Assembly: GCA_016776505.1 (NCBI GenBank)
Contig: JADHTG010000033.1
Span: 1-35,187, forward strand
Source of the DNA: Bacteroidota bacterium
GTDB taxonomy: Bacteria > Bacteroidota > Bacteroidia > CAILMK01 > JAAYUY01
DNA: 35,187 nucleotides
Reading direction: 5' to 3'
The notes beneath the pieces are model-generated. The model was not told the DNA's origin. It did not search any database and saw only the letters and a list, made by a program, of their open reading frames with translations. Below are positions 26,468 through 35,034 of the stretch, piece by piece; position 1 is the first letter of the stretch, and every line of letters starts with the position of its first letter. A program made the position numbers and the translations under genes.

Positions 26468-26475
26468 CAAATTTA
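26468..26475 (-). promoter_or_regulatory. -7 promoter box for trxB
   Basis: TAAATTTG on the minus strand exactly matches TAnnTTTG. The predicted transcript start is near 26461, about 36 nt before the trxB ATG at 26425. The -33 position is not conserved. Confidence 0.45.
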
Positions 26476-26529
26476 AGCTATTTCAACATTAAATTTCCGT
26501 CAGAATGCCATTTTTTGGGAGGGGGCGAC

Positions 26530-26640
26530 TTGGAAAGACTGAGGATGATTTTGAAAGACTGAGAAAGACTTTGAAAGATTGTTTTTTCGTCTTTCCATCT
26601 TTACATCTTTCTATCTTTTGTCTTAACAAGCTCCATTCTG
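26530..26640. repeat. Inverted arrays of GAAAGAY-type units, running into the GNAT 3' end
   Basis: The stretch 26533-26580 has repeated GGAAAGACTGAGG / GAAAGACTGAGAAAGAC / GAAAGATTG units. The facing stretch 26586-26630 carries the reverse complement of similar units (CGTCTTTCCATCTTTACATC). The two halves face each other across a T-run. The second half encodes the last seven residues and stop of the GNAT acetyltransferase on the minus strand. Confidence 0.7.
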
Positions 26641-27041
26641 AAATGCTTGATCCCTGCTTCCATAAACATTTCTCCAACCACTTCAAATCCATGTTTTTCG
26701 TAAAACTTTACAGCTACTTCCTGTGCATTCAGGTAAACCATTTTGTTTTCTTTTCGGATATCATGCAACATCTTGTTTAAAATGGCGGCACCTATTCCCT
26801 TGTTCCTGTATTCTTCCAATGTGGCAAAGCGCTCCAGTTTAATACCCTCTTCTGTTTTACGATAGCGTGCTGTAGCGATGGCTTCATCTTCATAAAATGC
26901 CAGGTAGTGAATGGATTCTTCTTCAAATTCATATTCAATTTCCAATGGCACATTTTGTTCCTCTACAAAGACTTCTTCCCGGATCTGTCGAACCTGCTCG
27001 AATAATATGTTGTCGTAAGAGATGGCGAATATTTGTATCAT
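26601..27041 (-). CDS. GNAT-family N-acetyltransferase (ElaA-like)
   Basis: The preferred start is the ATG at 27041 (146 residues), giving MIQIFAISYDNILFEQVRQIR. A longer start lies inside a tandem repeat. The GNAT acetyl-CoA motif is EYRNKGIGAAIL, with the REEVFVEEQNVP segment typical of YitF/ElaA-like members, and the closing AVKFYEKHGFEVVGEMFMEAG strand-helix. Substrate unknown. The last residues KTKDRKM are encoded by a GAAAGAY repeat unit that also forms the intergenic array, so the native C-terminus may have been near ELVK. It lies between DUF4301 and trxB on the same strand. Confidence 0.88.
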   Translation of the reverse strand: MIQIFAISYDNILFEQVRQIREEVFVEEQNVPLEIEYEFEEESIHYLAFYEDEAIATARYRKTEEGIKLERFATLEEYRNKGIGAAILNKMLHDIRKENKMVYLNAQEVAVKFYEKHGFEVVGEMFMEAGIKHFRMELVKTKDRKM

Positions 27042-27062
27042 GTGGTTAATTTTCTCGTTTCT

Positions 27063-27086
27063 GGTCACTGGTCACTGATCACTGGT
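27063..27086. repeat. Tandem TGGTCACTGGTCACTGATCACTGG-like repeat (8-bp period)
   Basis: Three copies of a GTCACTG/GATCACTG unit follow each other at 27063-27086, followed by AAATCCAAAATCCGCAATT further along. It lies upstream of the GNAT start, between it and the DUF4301 stop at 27115. Confidence 0.6.
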
Positions 27087-27114
27087 TTCTGCATGAAAAA
27101 TCCAAAATCCGCAA

Positions 27115-28656
27115 TTATTGATGTTCTTCCCGCAACAAATCATTCACCACCTTTACCGGGTTAAAGGTAGCCAAAGGAACCTCCACAAAAACCGTATTCC
27201 AGTCAGACATAGCTCCGTTCCATAGCCCCGGTAATTCCATGGCTTTCAATTCTTTTCCATCTTTGGATTTCATGGAAACAAATGCAGTATTCTGATCAAC
27301 AAAATCGGATAGATCAAATGTATCTCCACGGAAAGTGGTTATTGAGCAAACCAAATCCACCGGGTTGAAATGAGTTGACACCTGCATGATTTTAAATTGA
27401 TCTGCATCTTTCATGTCAATTTGGGATGATTCCACAATTTGAAGTGAAACTGAACTGTCTTCATTGATCACCCAGAAAGGACCTCCTCCTGGTTCTCCCT
27501 CATTTTTAACCATACCACATACCCGAATGGGACGATTTAAAATGTCAAACAGGTAGTCTGCTTTTTCAACCAGGTCAAAATGCACGAGGGTATCAGGGAC
27601 TTTAAACATCAATTCTTTTTCCATGAAAGATTCAATCTCATGAAAAAGTTTTTCATCCAGTTGACTATCGTCCAATAAATCCAGGTAGTTGAATATTTGA
27701 TCCTGAAGATTAATCAGATGTGCCCCTATCACTTTTTTAAACAGGACTGTTTCATCTTTCAACCTGTCGGGGACCACATTATCGATGTTTTTTATAAAAA
27801 TAATATCGGCATCCAGTTGTTGCAGATTCTCTAATAAAGCACCATGACCTCCGGGGCGAAATACGATGCTGCCATCCATCTCCCTGAAAGGCTGGTTTTT
27901 TGAATCCACAGCTATGGTATCTGTAGCAGGATTTTGAACGGAATAGGTGATCTCGTATTTAACCTGGAATTGCGTTTCGAAACTCCCTATTTTTTTATCC
28001 ATTAATTCCTTCAATAAGGGAATATGTTCTTCTGATATAGTGAAATGTATGCGGGCTGTATTATCTCCTGAAAGTGCATAGAGAGCAGCCTCAACCAAAT
28101 GTTCTTCAATACTTATTCTTCTATTGTCCTGATCCTTGTGAAAAACAAGTAATGCTTTTGGAAGCGCAGCATAGTTCAATCCTTTTTCAGTCAGAAGATA
28201 TTCTAAAATCTGCTTGTATGATTCACTTTCCACCAATTGATTCAGGTCCTGGTTGTTGCATTCCAATGCATGTTCCAGATCGGGATAAAAGGCAAATTTC
28301 CGTATGTTTGAAAAAAAGAAATGCACGGAATTGAAATCGGTATTCTTTTCTAAATCAGACTTTTGCTCCCCAGGACTCAATTCCATAAATGACAGCAGGG
28401 ATTTAAACATACGGCTGGCTGCTCCTGATGCCGGAACAAATTTGATAATTTGCAATTCTTCCATATATTCCAGGAAAAGATCAGCTCTTTTTTTTACCTC
28501 ACTTTCAGAAAAGCAGAGAATTCCATTTCCGGAAGTAGCTGGTGCCTGCAGCTTTAAATAGGGAAATCCGGTTTTAAAGCTTTCAATTTGCTGGCGTACA
28601 CGGCTCACGTCCATGCCTCTTTTCTGCATTTGTTCAATGTCCCTGTTTTCAAACAT
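27115..28656 (-). CDS. DUF4301 family protein with nucleotidyltransferase-like motifs
   Basis: The preferred start is the ATG at 28656 (513 residues); a longer in-frame start at 28728 would lie upstream of a candidate -7 box (TTACTTTG, 28685-28678, one mismatch). The family is recognised as DUF4301. The sequence has three motifs that mirror sugar-nucleotide pyrophosphorylases: FVPASGAASRMFK (73-85), like the N-terminal LAGGxGTRM loop; RPGGHGALLENL (267-278), like the PGHG/GGNG nucleotide loop; and IIFIKNIDNVVPD, like the VDN metal strand. I infer a uridylyl- or other nucleotidyltransferase fold, with substrate unknown. No lipobox or signal, so it is cytoplasmic. Downstream genes on the strand are GNAT and trxB. 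Confidence 0.85.
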   Translation of the reverse strand: MFENRDIEQMQKRGMDVSRVRQQIESFKTGFPYLKLQAPATSGNGILCFSESEVKKRADLFLEYMEELQIIKFVPASGAASRMFKSLLSFMELSPGEQKSDLEKNTDFNSVHFFFSNIRKFAFYPDLEHALECNNQDLNQLVESESYKQILEYLLTEKGLNYAALPKALLVFHKDQDNRRISIEEHLVEAALYALSGDNTARIHFTISEEHIPLLKELMDKKIGSFETQFQVKYEITYSVQNPATDTIAVDSKNQPFREMDGSIVFRPGGHGALLENLQQLDADIIFIKNIDNVVPDRLKDETVLFKKVIGAHLINLQDQIFNYLDLLDDSQLDEKLFHEIESFMEKELMFKVPDTLVHFDLVEKADYLFDILNRPIRVCGMVKNEGEPGGGPFWVINEDSSVSLQIVESSQIDMKDADQFKIMQVSTHFNPVDLVCSITTFRGDTFDLSDFVDQNTAFVSMKSKDGKELKAMELPGLWNGAMSDWNTVFVEVPLATFNPVKVVNDLLREEHQ

Positions 28657-28803
28657 AAATTGTTTTATTATGCACTGCAAAGTAAATACTATCGACCGTT
28701 TTTTTATCATTATAAAAATAAAAAACAAGAATTTCTTGCTTTAATAAAAATTTATAATTTAGATGAACATGAGGAAAGATACATAAGAACTTAAATTGAC
28801 ACT

Positions 28804-30474
28804 ATGGAAAGCCAAAGCAAGATATTGATTGTGATGATTAGCTATATGTCGCTTATTGTATGGTGGGGTTTTTACCAGGGTAGAAAAGTAAAAACAAGTT
28901 CTGATTTTGCGATTGCTGGGAGAAAGCTACCCGGTTGGGTGGCTGCATTGTCTGAGCGGGCAACTGGTGAGTCTTCCTGGGCTCTTTTGGGTTTGCCAGG
29001 GGCAGCTTATGCCACTGGTCTGATGGAAGTTTGGACAGCTATTGGCTGTGTCATGGGAATTATCGTTGCATGGGTTGTTTTAGCCTGGCGATTGAGAGAT
29101 GAAGCTGCAAAGTATGAAACAAATACCTTTACTGAGTATATTGCAAAAAAGCATGGAGAAGTTGGAAAATGGATTCGGATTATTGGTAGTTTCACCATTG
29201 TCTTCTTTTTCTTCTTTTATGTGGGTGCGCAATTTATCGGGGGAGGAAAAACACTGGAAAATCTTTTTGGAATTGACAGGATAGCCGGTATGCTCATTGT
29301 AGTGGTGTTTGTAGTTCCATACACTATTTATGGAGGCTTCAGAAGTGTGACTTATTCGGATGTGATTCAGGCCATTGTCATGATTATTGCATTGGTGGTG
29401 GCTCCAATTGCCGGAATTATTTACATAACAAATCAGCCCGAAGGAAATGTTTTCGCTCATGGTATTTCAGAGGCCCTGGATCATGCGGGTCCTGTCTACC
29501 ATACAATGACTGGCGGCAAAGCTTTAAGTGGATTTGGAACAGGTGTAATGATTGCAGGAGCCTTTTCCTGGTTTTTTGGTTATCTAGGCGGTATGCCTCA
29601 GCTTACAACCCGTTTTATGGCTATTTCTAATCGCAGGCAGGCAATACAAGCCAGAAATATTGGTGTATTATGGACTGTCATTGCTTATACAGGTGCTTTG
29701 ATGATAGGCTGGCTGGCGATTGCTGTTTTTGGTCCCGGAACCATTAAAGACAGGGAAACTGTTATGCCGGTGATGCTGACCACTTTATTTAATCCCTGGA
29801 TAGCCGGAATATTGCTAACCGGAATTTTGGCAGCAGTTGTTTCTACAGCGAATTCATTGCTCATTCTTTCAGCAACAGAGTTATCTGAAAATCTAATACA
29901 ACCATTTCGGAAATTAAAACCCAATAGAGCTTTGTTACAATCACGAATCGTAACCGCTTTTCTATCCCTTATTGCATTAGGTTTAGCCTATTTTTCATTT
30001 GAGCCACTGTACTTATCTGCTCACTCATTTGAAAAGTTAAAAACAGAGATTGAAAATAGGGAGGTTATAAATAAATCATCCGTTTTAATGAAGCAGGAGT
30101 TTAATAACAAAAAGGATTTTTTAACTGCTTTAAAGGAAGTGCTAAGCCCTGAAGAATATGTGGAATATAATGAGCTCATATTCCTGAACATCGAAAAAGA
30201 CAGTGGAATTATTTATACTCTTGTAGGCTATGTCTGGGCAGGAATCGGATCTACATTTTCTATCGTAATTTTACTGACACTTTTCTGGAAAAGATTCCAT
30301 GGACGGGCTGCATTAGCGACCATAGTTACCGGTTTAGTTTTTACTATCGTGTGGATCAGTACGGGTCTTGACAAAACAATTATCACTGCACGTATAATGA
30401 CTTTCGTTGTTTCTTTTGTAGTCGCGCTGCTTGCCACCTTTTTATGGAGAGAGAGAATTAAAAAACATGTTTGA
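28804..30474 (+). CDS. Sodium:solute symporter, PutP-like
   Basis: This 556-residue integral membrane protein has the SSS-family layout with about 13 hydrophobic segments. The N-terminal part, DFAIAGRKLPGWVAALSERA, then GESSWALLGLPGAAYATGLMEVWTAIG, matches PutP closely around the Na+ and substrate sites. FGYLGGMPQLTTRFMA and VVSTANSLLILSATELSENL are also typical. Proline or another small amino acid is the likely substrate, but it is not proven. An extra hydrophilic segment (about 404-467, KLKTEIENREVINKSSVLMK and FLTALKEVLSPEEYVEYNEL) lies between late helices and is not in E. coli PutP. It stands alone, convergent with the protease gene. Confidence 0.93.
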   Translation: MESQSKILIVMISYMSLIVWWGFYQGRKVKTSSDFAIAGRKLPGWVAALSERATGESSWALLGLPGAAYATGLMEVWTAIGCVMGIIVAWVVLAWRLRDEAAKYETNTFTEYIAKKHGEVGKWIRIIGSFTIVFFFFFYVGAQFIGGGKTLENLFGIDRIAGMLIVVVFVVPYTIYGGFRSVTYSDVIQAIVMIIALVVAPIAGIIYITNQPEGNVFAHGISEALDHAGPVYHTMTGGKALSGFGTGVMIAGAFSWFFGYLGGMPQLTTRFMAISNRRQAIQARNIGVLWTVIAYTGALMIGWLAIAVFGPGTIKDRETVMPVMLTTLFNPWIAGILLTGILAAVVSTANSLLILSATELSENLIQPFRKLKPNRALLQSRIVTAFLSLIALGLAYFSFEPLYLSAHSFEKLKTEIENREVINKSSVLMKQEFNNKKDFLTALKEVLSPEEYVEYNELIFLNIEKDSGIIYTLVGYVWAGIGSTFSIVILLTLFWKRFHGRAALATIVTGLVFTIVWISTGLDKTIITARIMTFVVSFVVALLATFLWRERIKKHV

Positions 30475-30604
30475 TAGTCCTTACTTGTTTAGTGAAGAAA
30501 GCTGTCGTATTTCTCAATGTAAGTATTAAGCAGGAAATATTACAGGAAAATAGTGCTTAGTAAGATTATTTAATTAATAGATCTGTTTCATTATGTCCGG
30601 CAGA

Positions 30605-33600
30605 TTATTTTATTATGATTTTACCGGAAAAATATTGATTATCAGAAAGCAGGGTATACATATAAAGGGCTTTTGACAGTTCATTTAGATCTGTTACTAT
30701 GGTTTCATTAGCTGGTATGTCTATTGATTTGACCTCCTTCCCCTTCAATGTGAAAATTTTAACTTTCGCTTCAGAAAGCTTGGTTAACGACTTAATTACC
30801 AGTTTATTATCAGATGTATATATCGTAAAATCAAGTCCTGAATGTAACCTGCTCTCTACGGAATTTGCAGAATAATTGTAATGCAGCACAAATCGATCGT
30901 TGTATTCCCCTTTAGTTAATTCTACCTCATAATGTGATAAGGAATCTATTTTTTTCACAACAGCTCTCTCCAAATCTTCCATATAAATGTTTGAATTAAG
31001 GTTTTCGGTTCTGGCTATGGAAAAAGAATACAGTCCGCTTTTTCCTGCGAACAGTCCAATTGGGACTTTTACAGGAATTTCACTTTCAAGATCGGCAGAT
31101 GGCAAAGCCTGGATAACATATTGATGGTCGATTCCCTCAATAAATGTATAAAGTGCTATGTAAGGATTTCCTCTCAGTTTAATTGCATCATACCCAGGGT
31201 CGAAATGGCTGTTTGCATCAGGAAGAAATGATATTAAGGTCTCATTATAACTGCTATCAGGTCCGTTTACACTTAGCCATGAGTGCTGCTTATCATTCAT
31301 TTCAGGGGTGAAAAATTGTGTTCCTGAATTGGCTGTTCGCTGATCTGACGCAAAACTGATGTTTGATGTGCTTGATTTCACTTTTACAAAAAAGGCCTGT
31401 CCGAGAGCAATAGTAGCATCAGGTGTTGTGGCCGAACCACCTTGAGTTCCACCTGAGGAATTTCTCGTCGCGTAATCACCTCTGAGCCTGTCTCCATCCG
31501 GATTATCATAGAAGTAAACTGCTGCATAACCTGTTTCCAGCAAGGATGAATTATCACTGAGAAATTCGGTTGTATTCAGGGCACAGGGATAAGGATTACC
31601 AATCAGGTTCCAACCGTCATTATCGCTTGTAGCTGAGGAAGTATAAGTTACGGCCGCCTGACTGGAGATATCAGATGGTACCATCAGGCTTCCCGCCATG
31701 CTCAGTGTTCTGTTTGAATAATTGCTTACAATTGAATAACCTCTTCCATTAGACAGATTCCCGGATAGTATGCGTGTCCAGCCCTGGTCTATGCCACTTG
31801 TATTGGATTCATCATACCAATATACGTTATAATCACCGCTGGTCCAGATGGAGCTGAAGGCCAGGTCTTTTATTGGAGAACTGATAAAATGATAAGGTTC
31901 ATTGCTTGAATTACCGGTGATATAACGCTCGACCGTTCCATTTATACTTGAAGTAGAGTGAATAATTGAAGCTGTACCAGTTGCATCAGAATTTAATACT
32001 AAGCCTGAATTTCCTGCTGAGTTAGTTAAGGAGCCATTTACACTAAGGGAATATCCAGGATCAATATTCACACTTGCTGATGAATTTATGGTCAAATCAT
32101 AACAGCTGGCATTTGAAGAAATTAATGGGAAATTGCTTCCTCCGGACGGTGAAGTAGGAATTTCTACATTAGTAGCATCCTGAGGAACATATGATCTACT
32201 CCAATTGGATGTTGATTCCCAGCTAGTGGAATTTCCTACCCATGTATTTTCGTTCCCATCAGAAATATAAATATCATCAATAGCAAAGTCAGAACTCCAG
32301 TTTTGTGTCACTACTCTAAATCTCAAACGATGTATTGTTCCACTTTTGTAGTCACTAAGATCAATTGTTGCGGTTTTCCAATCAGTTCCATTACTGCTTT
32401 GCTGACCATTTTTTGACCATACGCTATAATGCCATTCACCTCCTGAATATATATCTACAAAAAACCAACTCAGAGTTGTACCTAAGTTGACACCATACAT
32501 ATGATACCAAAATTCCAAAACGGGTTGGCTTAAAGCACTCCAATTATAAACAGGACTTAATAAGTTGGCTCTTTTATCGATATCATTTGGAGAAGATGCC
32601 TCCGTATAAAGATATTTCCCTGACCCAGATGTATGATCTTCAGATGGACCTGTACTTCCCGATGGTGTACTTCCTGTTCTTACTGACCAGTCAAAATCAT
32701 CATTCGTCTCATCTTCCCATCCACTTCCAATTGATGAAAAAGCGTCAAAATTCTGAGAATGTGGGAACGTTGAATTCGATGTGAAAGTGGCAGTTGTAAA
32801 CGACCAGATAGTTGAACATCCACTTTTTATTCCATTTTTATTTCGCGGAATTACTTGCACATAATAAGTCGTTGCTGAGCTTAATCCTGATGGAGCGTAA
32901 GTATTTAAAGATTGATTAGCTCCATTCACAATATTTGTTGGAGTTGAAGAACCGCTGCCATCCGTTCCAAAATACAGGTCGTAACTGGAAGCATCCAACA
33001 CTTTCTCCCATTCCAGAGTAATAGAAGCGGATACCCCGGTTGCACTATTTGCTGGAAAAACCATGTCCGATACACAAGAAGCAGGGGTTGTACTATTGTC
33101 GTCAATTCCGCTAATTATGATTGAAAACGCTTGAGAACTTCCTAATGTTCCGTCATGATCGACTGTTATGGTATAACTTCCGGATGTTGGATTTGCTATA
33201 TAAACCTGTTCAATGTTATCCACATCGTTTTCACTTGAGTTGGTTGCTGCGTCTGCTGGATTGTCCTTGTCTAGTTGCCAGGGATAGTAAGTTGTACTAC
33301 TATAGGTAATTCTCAGGTCTAAATCATTTACAAGCATGGCATCAGAGGGATCAAGGCTTGCAGAAACCGGTGTCCCTGCAGGATCTGTCCAGCAAACAGT
33401 TACTTTTAGGGGTTCGTTTCCGCTGGCAGTTACATTTCGCGTATATGTTCCTGCATTAGTGAGTGTTTGTTCATCTATTACATTTTGATAATTGGCATCT
33501 ATGGTAATCAAATTAGCTGCTTCTTCAGCATTTAATAATCCCCAGCCGAATTTATAATCTGGTCCAATATCATCTCCAGCTTCATCAGCAGTATGGCAAA

Positions 33601-34828
33601 CAAGAGCTTTCAAAGTGGCTGATCTCATGACAGCAGAGCTATGTGTTGATTGATAATGTTCTTGCAAAATAACTAACGTTCCTGTTGTGTTGGGTGAGGA
33701 CATTGAAGTACCTTGTAATAATGCATAAGAAGTGGTACTTGTATTGTAAGTTGAATATACATTTACTCCTTTGGCTACAATATCAGGTTTTATTCTTCCA
33801 TCATCAGCAGGCCCCCATCCGCTGAAAGAACTCATAATTACATCATCCGGATGATTGTAATCAAGTACTTCATAAACAGCCCCAACTGTCAATAAATTCT
33901 TTGCCACACCTTTGTTGCCAATACAGTCGTAACCTGTTGTTCCTCCATCAACATCTCGTGTATCTGTACCGGTAGTCCATGTTGAACCATTGTAATACGT
34001 ATGATTAGTGGAGGGATCAGGGCCATCGCCCCTGTCATTACCTGCGGATTTAATAATTAAGTAATAAGGTGCATTATAAGCTATGTTATCCCAGCTCTGA
34101 GAAGATGAGTTATAAAAGCCGAAATCGGTATCTTCTGTGGCGCTTATGGAGGTATTTCCATACCAGGTCCATGGTGGAGAATCACCACTATTATAATAAC
34201 AACCAGTTATAAAACCATAAGAATGGTTTGATAATTCCATCCCAGCAGCAGCTGCAGTTGCCATTTCGGACGCATCGGAACTCCAATCATATGCATCAAG
34301 ATTTGCCGCATATGCCGCGCCTTTGGAGTTGGCATCATTTGAACCAGCAGATACCATGGTTCCAGCTACATGGGTCGCATGATAATTTGAGCCAGTTGCA
34401 GCATCCTTTTGCGTTACCCGACTACCAAATTCAGTATGGGTTGTAAGTACTGCACCACCATCCCACTCTCCTAATTTGGAATATCCTGAACCACTATAGC
34501 TTAAACCCAATCCCCCTCCACTCCATAATTTGCTTGCTCGAGTGGTTGTAGCAGCGTCTAAATTATCAGTGATGTAGTAAACCGGCATTCCATAAGAATC
34601 AATTGAGATAATTTCTATAGTATGATTTTCGTTAACCTGGCGAATTGGAAAATCATTTTTTATAGCGTATTCTTCAGCAATCCTGCGGTTTATCTTCCAC
34701 TTTTCTCCTTCTTCTTTTGCAATCTCTTTTAGCTCTTCCACATTGGTTTCAGTTTGCGCGAAAGAAATATTAATCAACGATAATTCTATGGCCACGCAAA
34801 ACAGGAGAAACGCGTAATTCGTTTTCAT
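30605..34828 (-). CDS. T9SS-secreted subtilisin-like (S8) serine protease, multidomain
   Basis: This 1407-residue protein begins with a signal peptide ending SFAQ (1-25), then a short pro-region. The S8 catalytic domain has D123 (GEWDGG), H150 (HATHVAG, alanine replacing the usual glycine) and S375 (GTSMSSP), with the oxyanion region SAGNDRG. A jelly-roll follows (about 455-570: VTVCWTDPAG, LVNDLDLRI, VDNIEQVYI). Next comes an Fn3-like domain (about 590-685), a MAM/concanavalin-like domain (about 700-850) and a beta-rich stretch. The last ~75 residues (KLVIKSLTKLSEAKVKIFTL, KGKEVKSIDIPANETIV, ...SGKIIIK) form a type A T9SS sorting domain. It should be secreted across the outer membrane and anchored or released. 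A TAAATTTG -7 box lies at 34931-34924. Confidence 0.95.
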   Translation of the reverse strand: MKTNYAFLLFCVAIELSLINISFAQTETNVEELKEIAKEEGEKWKINRRIAEEYAIKNDFPIRQVNENHTIEIISIDSYGMPVYYITDNLDAATTTRASKLWSGGGLGLSYSGSGYSKLGEWDGGAVLTTHTEFGSRVTQKDAATGSNYHATHVAGTMVSAGSNDANSKGAAYAANLDAYDWSSDASEMATAAAAGMELSNHSYGFITGCYYNSGDSPPWTWYGNTSISATEDTDFGFYNSSSQSWDNIAYNAPYYLIIKSAGNDRGDGPDPSTNHTYYNGSTWTTGTDTRDVDGGTTGYDCIGNKGVAKNLLTVGAVYEVLDYNHPDDVIMSSFSGWGPADDGRIKPDIVAKGVNVYSTYNTSTTSYALLQGTSMSSPNTTGTLVILQEHYQSTHSSAVMRSATLKALVCHTADEAGDDIGPDYKFGWGLLNAEEAANLITIDANYQNVIDEQTLTNAGTYTRNVTASGNEPLKVTVCWTDPAGTPVSASLDPSDAMLVNDLDLRITYSSTTYYPWQLDKDNPADAATNSSENDVDNIEQVYIANPTSGSYTITVDHDGTLGSSQAFSIIISGIDDNSTTPASCVSDMVFPANSATGVSASITLEWEKVLDASSYDLYFGTDGSGSSTPTNIVNGANQSLNTYAPSGLSSATTYYVQVIPRNKNGIKSGCSTIWSFTTATFTSNSTFPHSQNFDAFSSIGSGWEDETNDDFDWSVRTGSTPSGSTGPSEDHTSGSGKYLYTEASSPNDIDKRANLLSPVYNWSALSQPVLEFWYHMYGVNLGTTLSWFFVDIYSGGEWHYSVWSKNGQQSSNGTDWKTATIDLSDYKSGTIHRLRFRVVTQNWSSDFAIDDIYISDGNENTWVGNSTSWESTSNWSRSYVPQDATNVEIPTSPSGGSNFPLISSNASCYDLTINSSASVNIDPGYSLSVNGSLTNSAGNSGLVLNSDATGTASIIHSTSSINGTVERYITGNSSNEPYHFISSPIKDLAFSSIWTSGDYNVYWYDESNTSGIDQGWTRILSGNLSNGRGYSIVSNYSNRTLSMAGSLMVPSDISSQAAVTYTSSATSDNDGWNLIGNPYPCALNTTEFLSDNSSLLETGYAAVYFYDNPDGDRLRGDYATRNSSGGTQGGSATTPDATIALGQAFFVKVKSSTSNISFASDQRTANSGTQFFTPEMNDKQHSWLSVNGPDSSYNETLISFLPDANSHFDPGYDAIKLRGNPYIALYTFIEGIDHQYVIQALPSADLESEIPVKVPIGLFAGKSGLYSFSIARTENLNSNIYMEDLERAVVKKIDSLSHYEVELTKGEYNDRFVLHYNYSANSVESRLHSGLDFTIYTSDNKLVIKSLTKLSEAKVKIFTLKGKEVKSIDIPANETIVTDLNELSKALYMYTLLSDNQYFSGKIIIK

Positions 34829-34869
34829 GATAATAATTGAAATAATTAGTTGTTTTAATAATTGGTTAC

Positions 34870-34913
34870 ATTAACATTTTAATCTGAAGTAGTTATAAGA
34901 TTAACATCTTAAT
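34870..34913. promoter_or_regulatory. Two palindromic ATTAACATYTTAAT boxes upstream of the S8 protease
   Basis: ATTAACATTTTAAT at 34870-34883 and ATTAACATCTTAAT at 34900-34913 are near-identical, each an imperfect palindrome, with starts 30 bp apart (about three helical turns). They lie between the -7 box and the ATG, so they could be operators or part of a structured leader. An overlapping inverted repeat TTAATCT / AGATTAA (34879-34885 / 34898-34904) is also present. Confidence 0.35.
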
Positions 34914-34923
34914 GTATTCTGTT

Positions 34924-34931
34924 CAAATTTA
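34924..34931 (-). promoter_or_regulatory. -7 promoter box for the S8 protease
   Basis: TAAATTTG on the minus strand exactly matches TAnnTTTG. It implies a leader of about 90 nt before the ATG at 34828. There is no TTTG at the -33 spacing. Confidence 0.4.
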
Positions 34932-35034
34932 TAAAGTTTAAATTGATATTCATGTAATAAGCAGAACTTATATCCTAAAGTTTATTATCTCAAACAAATC
35001 TTAACATTTGGATAATTTTTGACAGAGTTGATCT

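Noticed and set aside
26505..26640. CRISPR-like repeats
   Set aside because: Units are short, degenerate and without unique spacers of even length; no cas genes are nearby.
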